A stretch of 21,860 nucleotides of DNA from the IMG/VR virus record IMGVR_UViG_3300017783_000246, positions 1 through 21,860 of that record; one strand, 5' to 3'. Source of the DNA: a virus. The notes beneath the pieces are model-generated. The model was not told where the DNA came from. It saw only the letters and a list, made by a program, of their open reading frames with translations, and ran no database searches. The translations under genes and the position numbers were made by a program. This document shows, in pieces, positions 11,820 to 19,511 of this stretch; the stretch's first letter is position 1, and every line of letters begins with the position of its first letter.

Positions 11820-12580
11820 GCTCTACAGATTTACCTTGGTATAAAGAATATGCTACAAATACACTTGCTCAGACGCTAGAGCTCGACTTTGAAGAGCTTG
11901 GCATTTATCAACACCTAAAGCTCAAGTATTGGTGTGAGAGAGAAACCGGGCTATCCGAAGGTGTTATTAATAGAATTAAGTCTAAGTGTGATGACACGAA
12001 GTTTCATTATATCATATCTACATTCTTTGTTTTAGAGAATGGCTTTTATCATCATAAAGAATTACAAGATCAAATCGTAAAACAAAAAGAAAATTCATTA
12101 AGACAAAAAAAGATTAAAGTTACTGAGAGCGAACCTTTAGGTAACCTTGAGGTAGCCTCTAAGCATGCTCTCTCTTCTTCTTCTTCTTCCTCTTCTTCTA
12201 ATAATAATAAAACACACCCGATTGGTTTTGAATTATTTTGGAAAGGTGTCAAAAACAAAGTAGGAGTCGGCCATGCTCGTAAAGCTTTTAGTAAGCTCCC
12301 GGAAGAATGGAAGAACCAACCGCTAGAATTGCAGAAACTTTACAACGAACATTTTGAGGTTAATCAAAAATTTTCTAAACACCCGGCAACTTGGATAAAC
12401 GGAGAATGTTATTTAGATAACGTAGTTACTGAACCAAGCCCGGAAGAGGAAAAGGAATTTCAAGAAAAAATGGATCTAAGTAATTGGGAACACGCAAAGA
12501 AAATGGGTGGTTGGTGGATAAGCGCTCAGTCAGAGATGATTAATCGATGTGAGAAAAAATTTGGCAAAATCAATTTATAA
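11816..12580 (+). CDS. DUF1376-type phage replication protein with poly-Ser linker
   Basis: 254 residues. The N-terminal 75 (Leu-Pro-Trp-Tyr-Lys-Glu-Tyr, Leu-Asp-Phe-Glu-Glu-Leu-Gly-Ile-Tyr, Leu-Lys-Tyr-Trp) fit DUF1376, a winged-helix domain found in phage replisome organisers. Residues about 119-128 are a run of Ser followed by Asn, encoded by tandem TCT and AAT triplets. The C-terminal half (about 135-200) has Phe-Trp and Lys-His-Pro-Ala-Thr-Trp-Ile, as in replication-initiator C-domains. It probably recruits the host helicase to the phage origin. The 22-bp repeat array lies about 800 bases downstream. Confidence 0.8.
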   Translation: MSSTDLPWYKEYATNTLAQTLELDFEELGIYQHLKLKYWCERETGLSEGVINRIKSKCDDTKFHYIISTFFVLENGFYHHKELQDQIVKQKENSLRQKKIKVTESEPLGNLEVASKHALSSSSSSSSSNNNKTHPIGFELFWKGVKNKVGVGHARKAFSKLPEEWKNQPLELQKLYNEHFEVNQKFSKHPATWINGECYLDNVVTEPSPEEEKEFQEKMDLSNWEHAKKMGGWWISAQSEMINRCEKKFGKINL

Positions 12581-12887
12581 TCCTTTAGGTAGATCTAGGT
12601 TTTATTGGACACTAAATAGGGATCGTATATCACAAATTTTAAAAGATTACCCACTCAGAGCTAAAGACACAGCTAAGATTAATCGTAATTTAGATTTATT
12701 TATTCAAGTATCTAGAGACAACAGAACCTTTAATGAACTAGCACTAGCTTATGGCCTGAACAGATCCACAGTTAGAGATATTATTTACGATATGTATGTT
12801 AAAACTTCAAATTCTGTGGTTGCAGATATTATTTATTATAAACGTAATAAAGATTTATGGCTTACTAAGGTTAAAAATAATGGGTAA
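12549..12887 (+). CDS. HTH protein of unknown role
   Basis: 112 residues from a GTG, overlapping the preceding gene by 32 bases; a TTG at 12561 is an alternative and neither ribosome-binding site is good. A helix-turn-helix is visible at about 60-84 (Thr-Phe-Asn-Glu-Leu-Ala-Leu-Ala-Tyr-Gly-Leu-Asn-Arg-Ser-Thr-Val-Arg-Asp-Ile-Ile), like sigma-70 region 4 or resolvase HTHs. It may regulate the replication or late genes. The end overlaps the next start by 8 bases. Confidence 0.65.
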   Translation: MRKNLAKSIYNPLGRSRFYWTLNRDRISQILKDYPLRAKDTAKINRNLDLFIQVSRDNRTFNELALAYGLNRSTVRDIIYDMYVKTSNSVVADIIYYKRNKDLWLTKVKNNG

Positions 12888-13365
12888 GGCTAAGATCTCA
12901 GATTATGGGGGTCAGGACATAATTCGAGGAGAAAATGGAAAGTTTTATCGACTCCCAGATTATCAAGAAGTTGAGTACGTTGAACAAGCTAAAGAGCCAA
13001 AAAGAATTGAAATAAAATACAAAGATATCCTTCATTGGTATTACAGAAAAAACTTACTCTATCCAAAGGATAAAGATCTCAATGATCTTATGTTCACTGC
13101 TGGTTACAAGTATCAGAACTTATGGCATTTAGCTGGCTATCATCAAAGGACTACAGCTGTATTAGTTAAAGATCATATAAAAGCCGATATCGAGTCCACC
13201 ATGAACTCTGTAAATGATTGTCAGGCTGAAATTAAAAGAGCTAACAATTCTTTAAAAAAGTATGCTCCCATAATAATAGATGTTTTAGTTGATAATCTAC
13301 CGGCAAAAAAATTTATGAGAGACTTTAGAGAAGGATTACAAGTCTTAGTTGATTTATGGGGATAG
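12880..13365 (+). CDS. Unknown protein upstream of the repeat array
   Basis: 161 residues from the ATG at 12880, which has AAGG upstream; longer readings in the same frame run through the preceding gene and are rejected. The first 40 residues are polar (Gly-Gly-Gln-Asp, Gly-Glu-Asn-Gly-Lys-Phe-Tyr-Arg-Leu-Pro). The middle is aromatic-rich (His-Trp-Tyr-Tyr-Arg-Lys; Tyr-Lys-Tyr-Gln-Asn-Leu-Trp-His) and the C-terminus is a long helix. No family is recognised. It ends 9 bases before the repeat array, so binding of that array by this or a neighbouring protein deserves testing. Confidence 0.7.
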   Translation: MGKAKISDYGGQDIIRGENGKFYRLPDYQEVEYVEQAKEPKRIEIKYKDILHWYYRKNLLYPKDKDLNDLMFTAGYKYQNLWHLAGYHQRTTAVLVKDHIKADIESTMNSVNDCQAEIKRANNSLKKYAPIIIDVLVDNLPAKKFMRDFREGLQVLVDLWG

Positions 13366-13566
13366 ATATCTTCAGTATCAAAAATTGATACCGCTTGTAT
13401 TAATAATCAATACCGTCAGTATTAAAAAAATATACCGTTGGTATCAAAAAATAATACCATTTCTCAGCACTGTTCACTTTACGTTCACCGTTCTAACCAA
13501 ACTTATGTGTTACTATAACTACATAGTCGAGAATTGTGTCTATGAATTGGGTAAAGAAATTAAACA
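13366..13566. other. 200-base non-coding segment with repeat array; candidate origin or control site
   Basis: Besides the four 22-bp repeats (13375-13458), this gap holds a second short direct repeat GTTCAC (twice within 13472-13490), a TATAAC box at 13514-13519 with only a weak -35 partner, and CATAG/CTATG arms around 13522-13545. It follows the replication genes and precedes the packaging genes. An origin, a partition-like site or an operator for the downstream genes are the main options. Confidence 0.55.
13375..13458. repeat. Four tandem 22-bp repeats, each an imperfect palindrome
   Basis: Units begin at exactly 13375, 13397, 13419 and 13441. Each is 18 bases, GTATYAAWAAWNNATACC in outline (for example GTATCAAAAATTGATACC), followed by a 4-base spacer (GCTT, GTCA, GTTG). 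Every unit has GTAT-N9-ATAC symmetry; units 1 and 2 have 5-base arms. The 22-base period (about two helical turns) puts all sites on one DNA face. This is the arrangement of iterons or a cooperative operator. Confidence 0.85.
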
Positions 13567-13827
13567 ATGTATATACCCGAAACACAACTTTATATTGAAG
13601 TAATATCTCAAGCCATGCGAGACGCACTCGGTATGTCCGGAGATCAAGGCTATAATCCTTATGTTAAAGCTCAAGCTGTAGCATGGTTCAATGAAGACAA
13701 TCCTAATTTTAAATTTGTTTGCACGACTGTAGGTCTTAGCCCGGGATATGTTATCAAGCTTAAAGATAAATTTGCTACTGAAAAAAAAAACTTCGTTCGG
13801 AGTTTAAGAACAGGCCGGAAGAATTGA
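13567..13827 (+). CDS. Small HTH-like phage protein
   Basis: 86 residues. The middle part (Ala-Val-Ala-Trp-Phe-Asn-Glu-Asp-Asn-Pro, Phe-Val-Cys-Thr-Thr-Val-Gly-Leu-Ser-Pro-Gly-Tyr-Val) is a pattern common in small phage proteins that precede the terminase: a helical pair in which a Cys and Gly-Leu-Ser/Asp-Pro start the second helix. DNA binding is likely. The C-terminus is Arg/Lys-rich. The gene is the first after the repeat array, so it may be under its control. Confidence 0.7.
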   Translation: MYIPETQLYIEVISQAMRDALGMSGDQGYNPYVKAQAVAWFNEDNPNFKFVCTTVGLSPGYVIKLKDKFATEKKNFVRSLRTGRKN

Positions 13828-13842
13828 ATAGAGTTATATGTT

Positions 13843-14034
13843 ATGAAATTAGAAGATTATCAGAATACAAGTCGGTTTATCATATATGAAGAGAGCGACG
13901 GAACATTTTCTGTTGTAATTAAAATTAATCCTTTTTTAGATAAGAATACTGCTAAAGCATTTATAGAAGTTATTGCAAGTGAACATGGTTACGAAACAAA
14001 CGACATCATCGAAACAGATAAAACAATCCACTAA
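13843..14034 (+). CDS. Small acidic protein of unknown function
   Basis: 63 residues with an alternating beta-strand pattern in the first half (Ser-Arg-Phe-Ile-Ile-Tyr, Gly-Thr-Phe-Ser-Val-Val-Ile-Lys) and a helix in the second (Asn-Thr-Ala-Lys-Ala-Phe-Ile-Glu-Val-Ile). The last 50 bases overlap the terminase small-subunit gene in another frame. No family is recognised. The ribosome-binding site is weak, so expression is less certain than for its neighbours. Confidence 0.55.
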   Translation: MKLEDYQNTSRFIIYEESDGTFSVVIKINPFLDKNTAKAFIEVIASEHGYETNDIIETDKTIH

Positions 14035-14452
14035 GAAAGTAGGACGTCCGCAGAAGTATAGCTCTACTTTAGTGAAAGCAGTACTGCAAGACATACAGTC
14101 CGGGAAAACTGTTATTGAAGCTATCAAAAAGAACAAGCTAAGCTACACAGGCTTTACTGATTACCTAGACAAAGACAAAGATCTAAAGAGAGAATACTAC
14201 AGTGCAAGAGAATGGGCTACTGAGTATCAGCAACAAGAGAAGAAAGAAAAGTTTAAACAATACTTTGACAAAGTAGAGAGGGGAGAGAAGCTTACCTTGC
14301 CAGAAATGAAACTGTTTGAGATCTACGTTAAAGATGTTCAGTACTTCGCCGGCAAGACTGCACCTTCTCAATATGGTACAGACAAAGAAAAAGCTAGTAT
14401 GGCTATTCAAACATCATCTGGAGAAAAGATACTCTTTGAATGGGGTAAGTAG
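13985..14452 (+). CDS. Terminase small subunit
   Basis: 155 residues from the ATG at 13985; a TTG four codons earlier is less likely. Gly-Arg-Pro-Gln-Lys-Tyr-Ser at 20-26 opens the HTH domain typical of phage small terminases (Thr-Val-Ile-Glu-Ala-Ile-Lys-Lys-Asn-Lys-Leu-Ser). A coiled, Gln/Glu/Lys-rich helix follows, and the end has Ala-Pro-Ser-Gln-Tyr-Gly (125-131), the usual place before the oligomer core tail. It recognises the phage packaging site and loads the large subunit, encoded 740 bases downstream. Confidence 0.85.
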   Translation: MVTKQTTSSKQIKQSTKKVGRPQKYSSTLVKAVLQDIQSGKTVIEAIKKNKLSYTGFTDYLDKDKDLKREYYSAREWATEYQQQEKKEKFKQYFDKVERGEKLTLPEMKLFEIYVKDVQYFAGKTAPSQYGTDKEKASMAIQTSSGEKILFEWGK

Positions 14453-14465
14453 TAAAGAATTAAAT

Positions 14466-14642
14466 ATGAATAAATTAAGTGAAATATTATCCAAAATTGA
14501 TGAATATATAATGAAATTAATCGAAATAGTGGTATGGTGTATAGGTTGGCTATACAGATTAGTATTGAAAACATTAGAGTTTTTGAATGTGATTACGAAT
14601 AAAATAATTTCTGTCGTCAAATCCCTTATAGGCAGATACTAG
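14466..14642 (+). CDS. Small membrane protein
   Basis: 58 residues from the ATG at 14466. A hydrophobic region at about 15-42 (Met-Lys-Leu-Ile-Glu-Ile-Val-Val-Trp-Cys-Ile-Gly-Trp-Leu-Tyr) can form one membrane helix or an amphipathic hairpin, and the remainder is Ile/Val/Lys-rich. It lies between the two terminase genes, where small membrane or regulatory proteins are sometimes found. The ribosome-binding site is weak and no family is recognised. Confidence 0.5.
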   Translation: MNKLSEILSKIDEYIMKLIEIVVWCIGWLYRLVLKTLEFLNVITNKIISVVKSLIGRY

Positions 14643-14840
14643 ATATAGTATGTTATTTTTATTCCTATAATAGAGATTATGCAACAAATTTTACCCTTGA
14701 AAAACATAGGTTTTTAGCCATTTTTCTGAGGCATTTTTGAGGCTATTTTGGCATACTATATATGGTATGCACCCCCTTGACATCGGCGACAATGTCATTG
14801 TAACCAATTTCTAGTCAGAAGAGATTTTACTACGAGTTTT
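14643..14840 (+). promoter_or_regulatory. Control region before the packaging/structural operon
   Basis: Nearly 200 bases without a gene. From left to right it holds TATAAT (14666-14671, no -35 partner), an 11-base near-repeat (GAGGCATTTTT/GAGGCTATTTT, about 14728-14749), a candidate promoter TTGAGG (14737-14742) - 16 bases - TATATG (14759-14764), and two inverted repeats (14751-14770 and 14778-14797). It is the likely promoter and switch for the late genes that follow. Confidence 0.5.
14751..14797. repeat. Two adjacent 6-8-6 inverted repeats
   Basis: GCATAC-N8-GTATGC (14751-14770) and TGACAT-N8-ATGTCA (14778-14797) have the same geometry (6-base perfect arms, 8-base centre, 20-base span) and are 7 bases apart. 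The second overlaps a perfect TTGACA (14777-14782). The first overlaps the -10 of the candidate promoter. Both look like operator sites. Confidence 0.6.
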
Positions 14841-15068
14841 ATGGCATATAACGGCATACAAATTATTAATTGGAATAGACAAGAAGAACAAAAGTATAAG
14901 GTTTGTTGTAAATGTGGGTCATGGGGATCATTTGCATTAAAAACACTACATGGGAGTTACTATTTCTTATGTGGTAAACACTATTTTGAGGCAAAAAATG
15001 ACAAAAAAGACCAAAACAGGCAAAAAAAAATCGACGACCAAAAAAGCTCCTATGGACTTTTTCGGTGA
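14841..15068 (+). CDS. Small zinc-finger-like protein
   Basis: 75 residues. C22-x2-C25 and C44-x2-H47 can bind one zinc (with C23 as an extra Cys), separated by an aromatic, Ser/Gly-rich segment. A Lys/Asp/Gln-rich helical tail follows, 71 bases of which overlap the next gene in another frame. The first gene after the late control region may regulate late transcription or belong to packaging. No close family is recognised. Confidence 0.65.
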   Translation: MAYNGIQIINWNRQEEQKYKVCCKCGSWGSFALKTLHGSYYFLCGKHYFEAKNDKKDQNRQKKIDDQKSSYGLFR

Positions 15069-15198
15069 AGCGTTAAAAATGTTAAATGAAAGAACTGTTT
15101 TACCTGAAACAGCGGGTAAGGGAGTAGTGAAGGGCAACACAGTTGCCAGAATAAGTGATTATTTGGGTCAGTCCGGGGGAAATAAGGACAATGAATGA
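14998..15198 (+). CDS. Small Lys-rich protein before terminase
   Basis: 66 residues from the ATG at 14998, which has GAGG about 4 bases upstream; a longer reading from 14950 is rejected. The first 18 are almost all Lys and Thr, then Met-Asp-Phe-Phe-Gly-Glu-Ala-Leu-Lys starts an amphipathic helix and Gly-Lys-Gly-Val-Val-Lys-Gly-Asn a loop. The end shares ATGA with the terminase gene. It is translated with TerL and may assist packaging; no family is known to me. Confidence 0.6.
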   Translation: MTKKTKTGKKKSTTKKAPMDFFGEALKMLNERTVLPETAGKGVVKGNTVARISDYLGQSGGNKDNE

Positions 15199-16451
15199 GA
15201 AAAATACAAATACCTTATACCCCAAGAAAATTACAAAAAGAAATACATAGTAATTTAAAAAGATTTAACGTTTTAGTCTGTCATAGACGTTTTGGTAAGA
15301 CCGTATTGGCCGTTAATGAGCTTATAAAGACCGCTTTGACTTGCCCTTTGCCAAGACCTCGCTGTTTTTATATAGCCCCGACGTATTCTTCAGCAAAAAG
15401 AATAGCTTGGGACTTCTTAAAACACTATACCTCGGTAATTCCTAACATGGATTATCATGAGACAGAACTAAGAGCAGATTTTCCTAACGGAGCAAGAATA
15501 CAATTACTAGGTTGTGAAAGACCTAATAGTCTTCGTGGTATTTATATTGATGAATGTATTCTGGACGAGTATCAAAGCTTTCCACCAAATATGTTTGCAG
15601 AAGTAATTAGGCCAGCTACAAGTGATAGGCGTGGTAGGGTGATTTTTCAAGGAACTCCCAATGGATTTGCTTCCCCCTTGTTTGAAATGTATCAGATTTC
15701 GCAACAAGAAGATCAATGGTTTGGAAAAATATTTAAAGCGTCTGAAACAGGAATTATAGATGATGACGAGCTCGCAGAGGCAAAGAGGATTATGCCCCCG
15801 GAGACGTTTGAGGCTGAATATGAATGTTCTTTTGACGCTCAAGCGATAGGATCTATTTACTCTGCATCATTACAAAAGTGTGATGAAGAAGGAAGAGTGA
15901 CGAAAGTTCCTTATGATACAAAATACAAAGTTTCTACTTTTTGGGATCTGGGTATGCAAGACAAAACCGCTATATGGTTTGTTCAGCAAGTCGGAACTGC
16001 AATACACTTAATAGATTATTTTGAAGACTCTGGAGAGAGCTTAAATTACTACGCTAGCATTCTTCAAGACCGAGGCTATCTTTATGACGTACATAATTTC
16101 CCACATGACGCTAAGGTACGAGAGCTAGGGACAGGTAAATCAAGATTTGAAGTAGCTCAGTCTTTGGGTATGCCCGTTTCTATTGTACCAAAACTCTCTA
16201 TTCAAGACGGTATTAATCAAGTCAGAATGACATTAGGTCGATGCTGGTTTGATTTTGAAAAAACAAAACAAGGATTAGACGCATTACGACAATATCGTTG
16301 GGCAACGAACGATAAAGGTGAAAATAAAAATAGACCTGAACATAATTGGACATCTCATAGCGCAGATAGTTTTCGATATTTATGTGTTGGGTTAAATGAA
16401 AGTAAACAATGGAGTTCCAAAATAGAATATCCCAAATTAGCAATCGTATAA
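15195..16451 (+). CDS. terL: Terminase large subunit (packaging ATPase-nuclease)
   Basis: 418 residues. Walker A is at 30-36 (His-Arg-Arg-Phe-Gly-Lys-Thr), Walker B with catalytic Glu at 123-125 (Leu-Asp-Glu), and the coupling motif at 153-157 (Gly-Thr-Pro-Asn-Gly). The RNase H-like nuclease has D251 (Phe-Trp-Asp-Leu-Gly), D305 (Pro-His-Asp-Ala) and D391 (His-Ser-Ala-Asp). All key residues are present, so both the motor and the nuclease should be active. It moves DNA into the prohead and cuts it. It starts within the previous gene (ATGA) and ends one base before portal. Confidence 0.96.
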   Translation: MRKIQIPYTPRKLQKEIHSNLKRFNVLVCHRRFGKTVLAVNELIKTALTCPLPRPRCFYIAPTYSSAKRIAWDFLKHYTSVIPNMDYHETELRADFPNGARIQLLGCERPNSLRGIYIDECILDEYQSFPPNMFAEVIRPATSDRRGRVIFQGTPNGFASPLFEMYQISQQEDQWFGKIFKASETGIIDDDELAEAKRIMPPETFEAEYECSFDAQAIGSIYSASLQKCDEEGRVTKVPYDTKYKVSTFWDLGMQDKTAIWFVQQVGTAIHLIDYFEDSGESLNYYASILQDRGYLYDVHNFPHDAKVRELGTGKSRFEVAQSLGMPVSIVPKLSIQDGINQVRMTLGRCWFDFEKTKQGLDALRQYRWATNDKGENKNRPEHNWTSHSADSFRYLCVGLNESKQWSSKIEYPKLAIV

Positions 16452-16452
16452 C

Positions 16453-18501
16453 ATGGCAAAATTAACAGACGACAAACTACTCTCTCTCGTATCACAAGAG
16501 ATCACAAACTCATTAGGATTTTATGGTGGAGATTTATCAGAACACAGAAAAGAAGGTTTAAAGTATTATCTGGGAGAGCCTCTTGGTAACGAACAAGAAG
16601 GCCAGAGCCAAGTCGTATCTCAAGATCTTTTAGAAACCATAGAAACGATTATGCCTTCTATGATGAGAATTTTTACTCAAGGTGAGTCCATAGTTCATTT
16701 TGAGCCTGAACAACCGGAAGACGTTGAATATTGCGATCAAGCGACTGATTATATCAACCACATCTTTAACAAAGACAACAACGGTTATCAGATTTTACAT
16801 ACAATGTTTAAAGATGCTCTCATCTCTAAAAATGGTTTTGTAAAATATTATTGGAAGACATCAAAACAACAAAAGAAAGAGAATTATTCTGGACTTACAG
16901 AAGATGAGTTCAGTGCAATCTTAGCAGATAGTGAAGTAGAGATTATTGACTTTACAGAAGCGTTTGACGAAAAGACTCAAGTCAAAACCTATGACTGTGA
17001 AGTAAAGCGAGTAAAAGAAATCGGGAGAGTCGCAATCGAAAACGTTCCCCCGGAGAATATGATGATCTCTCGTAATGCTACAAACTTAGATGATTGTAAT
17101 TTTATTGCTCAACGAGTGTATAAGACACGATCAGAGCTTATTGATATGGGCTTTGATAGAGAAGCTGTCGAAGAACTTCCCCCTTCTGATGAAGAGGTAT
17201 TCAACGACGAAGCTGTAACGAGAAAATCATACGAAGACTCAACAACTGATTTTAATTATCAAAACATTGATCCTTCAATGACTACTGTATTAGTCACCGA
17301 GTGTTATCTTAGAACTGATCTTGATAACGACGGTATAGCAGAGCTAAGAAAAATTACTGTAGGGGGGAATGGATTTAATACATACCAACTATTAGAAAAC
17401 GAAGAAATCGAACAGATCCCTTTTTCTATGGCAGTAGCTCTCCCAATGCCTCATAAGTTTTTTGGCTTATCTCAATACGATTTAATTGGTGATATCCAAC
17501 AAGTAAAAAGCACACTACTCAGACAAATTTTAAATAACGCTTACTTACAAAATAATTCTCGTCTTGTCGTTCAAGACTCTATGGCAAACATTGATGACCT
17601 ATTAGTGTCTCGCCCCGGGGGGATTGTGAGAGTCAAAAGCCCTGATGCAGTCAGACCACTGCAAACCCCTAACATCATGAATGAGTCTCTTGCTGTGATG
17701 AATAAAATTGATGAGATTAGAGAAGCTCGCTCTGGTGTATCACGAACACAAATGGGATTAAACCCAGACGCTATTAATAAATCTCATACGACAGCTACCA
17801 GCACTAATCAATTAATGAATGCGGGTACACAACGTATTGAAATGATTGCGAGAAACTTTGCAGACGGTGTAAAAAGAATGTTTCAAGGTTTATTAACGCT
17901 TATTTGCACACATCAAGATCATGAAAGAATTATTAGACTACGAGGAAAATTTGTAGGTGTGAATCCTAGAGAATGGAATGACCGATATAATTGTACTGTC
18001 GTTGTAGGACTAGGAACAGGATCACAAGATCAACGACTTGATGTTTTAACAAGAATATTAAACGTTCAAGAAAAGATTTTAGCTAAAGGTGGTATGGGCA
18101 TTGTTGATAGTCAAAATGTCTATAACACGATTGCCAAGTATTTAGAAAATGCCGGGTATAAAAACGCTGATCAGTTCTTTAAGAACCCAGCGACAACACC
18201 ACCCGCAAAACCTAAGCAACCTAAACCAGATCCTTTAACTCTTGCGCAACAAGAATTAGCGATGCGTCAAGCAAAAGATAAAGCAGATCTAAATTTAAAA
18301 ACACAAAAATTAAATCAAGACGCTCAGATAAATAGACAGAAGATGATGTTAGAAGAGCAAAAGCTCGCAACTAAAATCATTAGAGATGAAAATCTTGATG
18401 AAATGCAAAAAGAAAAATTAGCAAATCAAATTCTTAAAGATGATGCAAAAGAAACATTAGAGAGAGATAAATTAATGAAAAACATGGTGCAAGGTAGATA
18501 A
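16453..18501 (+). CDS. Portal protein (P22-type)
   Basis: 682 residues, close to the roughly 700 of P22-type portals. The N-terminal part has Glu-Thr-Ile-Met-Pro-Ser-Met-Met-Arg-Ile-Phe and Lys-Asn-Gly-Phe-Val-Lys-Tyr-Tyr-Trp, the middle Gly-Asp-Ile-Gln-Gln-Val-Lys-Ser-Thr-Leu-Leu-Arg-Gln near the ring core, and Ala-Arg-Ser-Gly-Val-Ser-Arg with Gly-Leu-Asn-Pro near the wing. Residues about 590-680 are a long Gln/Lys/Glu coiled helix, the portal barrel. It forms the dodecameric DNA gate and terminase dock. Its stop shares TAATG with the next gene. Confidence 0.92.
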   Translation: MAKLTDDKLLSLVSQEITNSLGFYGGDLSEHRKEGLKYYLGEPLGNEQEGQSQVVSQDLLETIETIMPSMMRIFTQGESIVHFEPEQPEDVEYCDQATDYINHIFNKDNNGYQILHTMFKDALISKNGFVKYYWKTSKQQKKENYSGLTEDEFSAILADSEVEIIDFTEAFDEKTQVKTYDCEVKRVKEIGRVAIENVPPENMMISRNATNLDDCNFIAQRVYKTRSELIDMGFDREAVEELPPSDEEVFNDEAVTRKSYEDSTTDFNYQNIDPSMTTVLVTECYLRTDLDNDGIAELRKITVGGNGFNTYQLLENEEIEQIPFSMAVALPMPHKFFGLSQYDLIGDIQQVKSTLLRQILNNAYLQNNSRLVVQDSMANIDDLLVSRPGGIVRVKSPDAVRPLQTPNIMNESLAVMNKIDEIREARSGVSRTQMGLNPDAINKSHTTATSTNQLMNAGTQRIEMIARNFADGVKRMFQGLLTLICTHQDHERIIRLRGKFVGVNPREWNDRYNCTVVVGLGTGSQDQRLDVLTRILNVQEKILAKGGMGIVDSQNVYNTIAKYLENAGYKNADQFFKNPATTPPAKPKQPKPDPLTLAQQELAMRQAKDKADLNLKTQKLNQDAQINRQKMMLEEQKLATKIIRDENLDEMQKEKLANQILKDDAKETLERDKLMKNMVQGR

Positions 18502-19511
18502 TGACTCCGTTTATGCAAGGCAGTATAGCTCAAGAGATTATACAAAATAAATTAGTTGAAAGAAATACTCCAACGTCAATTAACTCAGCGGGTATGTATC
18601 GAAATCCAATTTATGATACTAGAACCATACAAGAACAAGCGGGAGAGCTTGATCCTTCAGCAAGATTTCCAAATTCAATTATTAATACTTTTAATGAAAC
18701 AAGAGAAAACGACGCTTTAACAGAAATTCCTAATTGTGATCAACTGTACCCGGGAGAAGGTAGAGTCTATGATCCTGTGTTAAAAGCTTGTGTGTTACCA
18801 GAAGTAGCTACAGATGAAGCAAACACTAGCGACGGCAATCAAGACCAACCCACTAAAGATGAATTAAATTATTTAAGAATGTCAAAAGACCTAACACAAC
18901 CTTTTGGTGCATCGAATTTTTTAGATGATTATGTAACACAAGGTTTAGGTGAAGGTACTTTTTTAAAATTTGATCCTACCACCAATCGTTTTGGTGAAGG
19001 AGTTCTTAATCCCTTTTTGAATGTAGGATTAGGAGCTATTGATACATTGTTTGGAATGCCGTATTTAAGAGAAAATCAATATAATAAAGCGCTTCAAACA
19101 TATACAGACTTAGGCTATGGCCAAAGTTTAGGAAACGATCTCTACAATATATATTCACCAAATCAATATTATAAGTCAGTAGCAAACAACATGACAGCGG
19201 TTGACGGTGGTCAGACAATGACAAATGCAGAGGCCATTCAAAGTGTGTTAGATGCAGAACGAGAAGATAAATTTTATGATACAGCCACAGGAACAACCGG
19301 AAGCACCAAAGGAAGCGGATCACCTATTGCACAAGACCTAACAGGAAGTTTACTTGGTACACAACCAATTACCTCTGTCGATGCACAAGGTAATAGAACA
19401 AGAAACGATGACGTTTACAGATCTAATATTGCTAAGAATATAGAGAGAAACAAAAGAAACTTTGGTTACAGTAGATTTAAACCGGGTGTTGGCTTTACAG
19501 GCGGTAGATAA
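18501..19511 (+). CDS. Unknown protein between portal and scaffold
   Basis: 336 residues, rich in Asn, Thr, Gly and Gln, with few charged clusters. It has Gly-Glu-Gly-Arg-Val-Tyr-Asp-Pro followed by a Cys near residue 95, and a Gly/Ser/Thr linker at about 262-275. The end is Arg/Lys/Gly-rich. This low-complexity character is usual for structural or internal virion proteins. AAGG precedes the ATG, which overlaps the portal stop, and the end overlaps the next start the same way. I recognise no domain; the place suggests a head or head-completion component. Confidence 0.75.
   Translation: MTPFMQGSIAQEIIQNKLVERNTPTSINSAGMYRNPIYDTRTIQEQAGELDPSARFPNSIINTFNETRENDALTEIPNCDQLYPGEGRVYDPVLKACVLPEVATDEANTSDGNQDQPTKDELNYLRMSKDLTQPFGASNFLDDYVTQGLGEGTFLKFDPTTNRFGEGVLNPFLNVGLGAIDTLFGMPYLRENQYNKALQTYTDLGYGQSLGNDLYNIYSPNQYYKSVANNMTAVDGGQTMTNAEAIQSVLDAEREDKFYDTATGTTGSTKGSGSPIAQDLTGSLLGTQPITSVDAQGNRTRNDDVYRSNIAKNIERNKRNFGYSRFKPGVGFTGGR

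Noticed and set aside
12070-12258. Minus-strand frame with a poly-Glu run
   Set aside because: It is the antisense shadow of the poly-Ser microsatellite in the replication protein.
12796-12879. N-terminal extension of the protein starting at 12880
   Set aside because: It lies wholly inside the preceding gene and reads as hydrophobic noise; the ATG at 12880 has AAGG upstream.
13375-13458. CRISPR array
   Set aside because: Spacers are only 4 bases, the repeats are 18 bases and imperfect, and there are no cas genes. The Cas4-like nuclease fits a phage recombination module.
13349-13603. 84-residue open frame running through the repeat array
   Set aside because: It is made of the AT-rich tandem repeats, gives a low-complexity Ile/Tyr/Lys product, has no ribosome-binding site and overlaps the well-supported start at 13567.
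14316-14465. N-terminal extension of the 58-residue membrane protein
   Set aside because: It overlaps the end of the terminase small-subunit gene in another frame; the product from 14466 has the coherent hydrophobic helix.
14666-14671. Perfect TATAAT as a promoter
   Set aside because: No -35 box at 15-19 bases and no extended -10; kept only as part of the control-region description.
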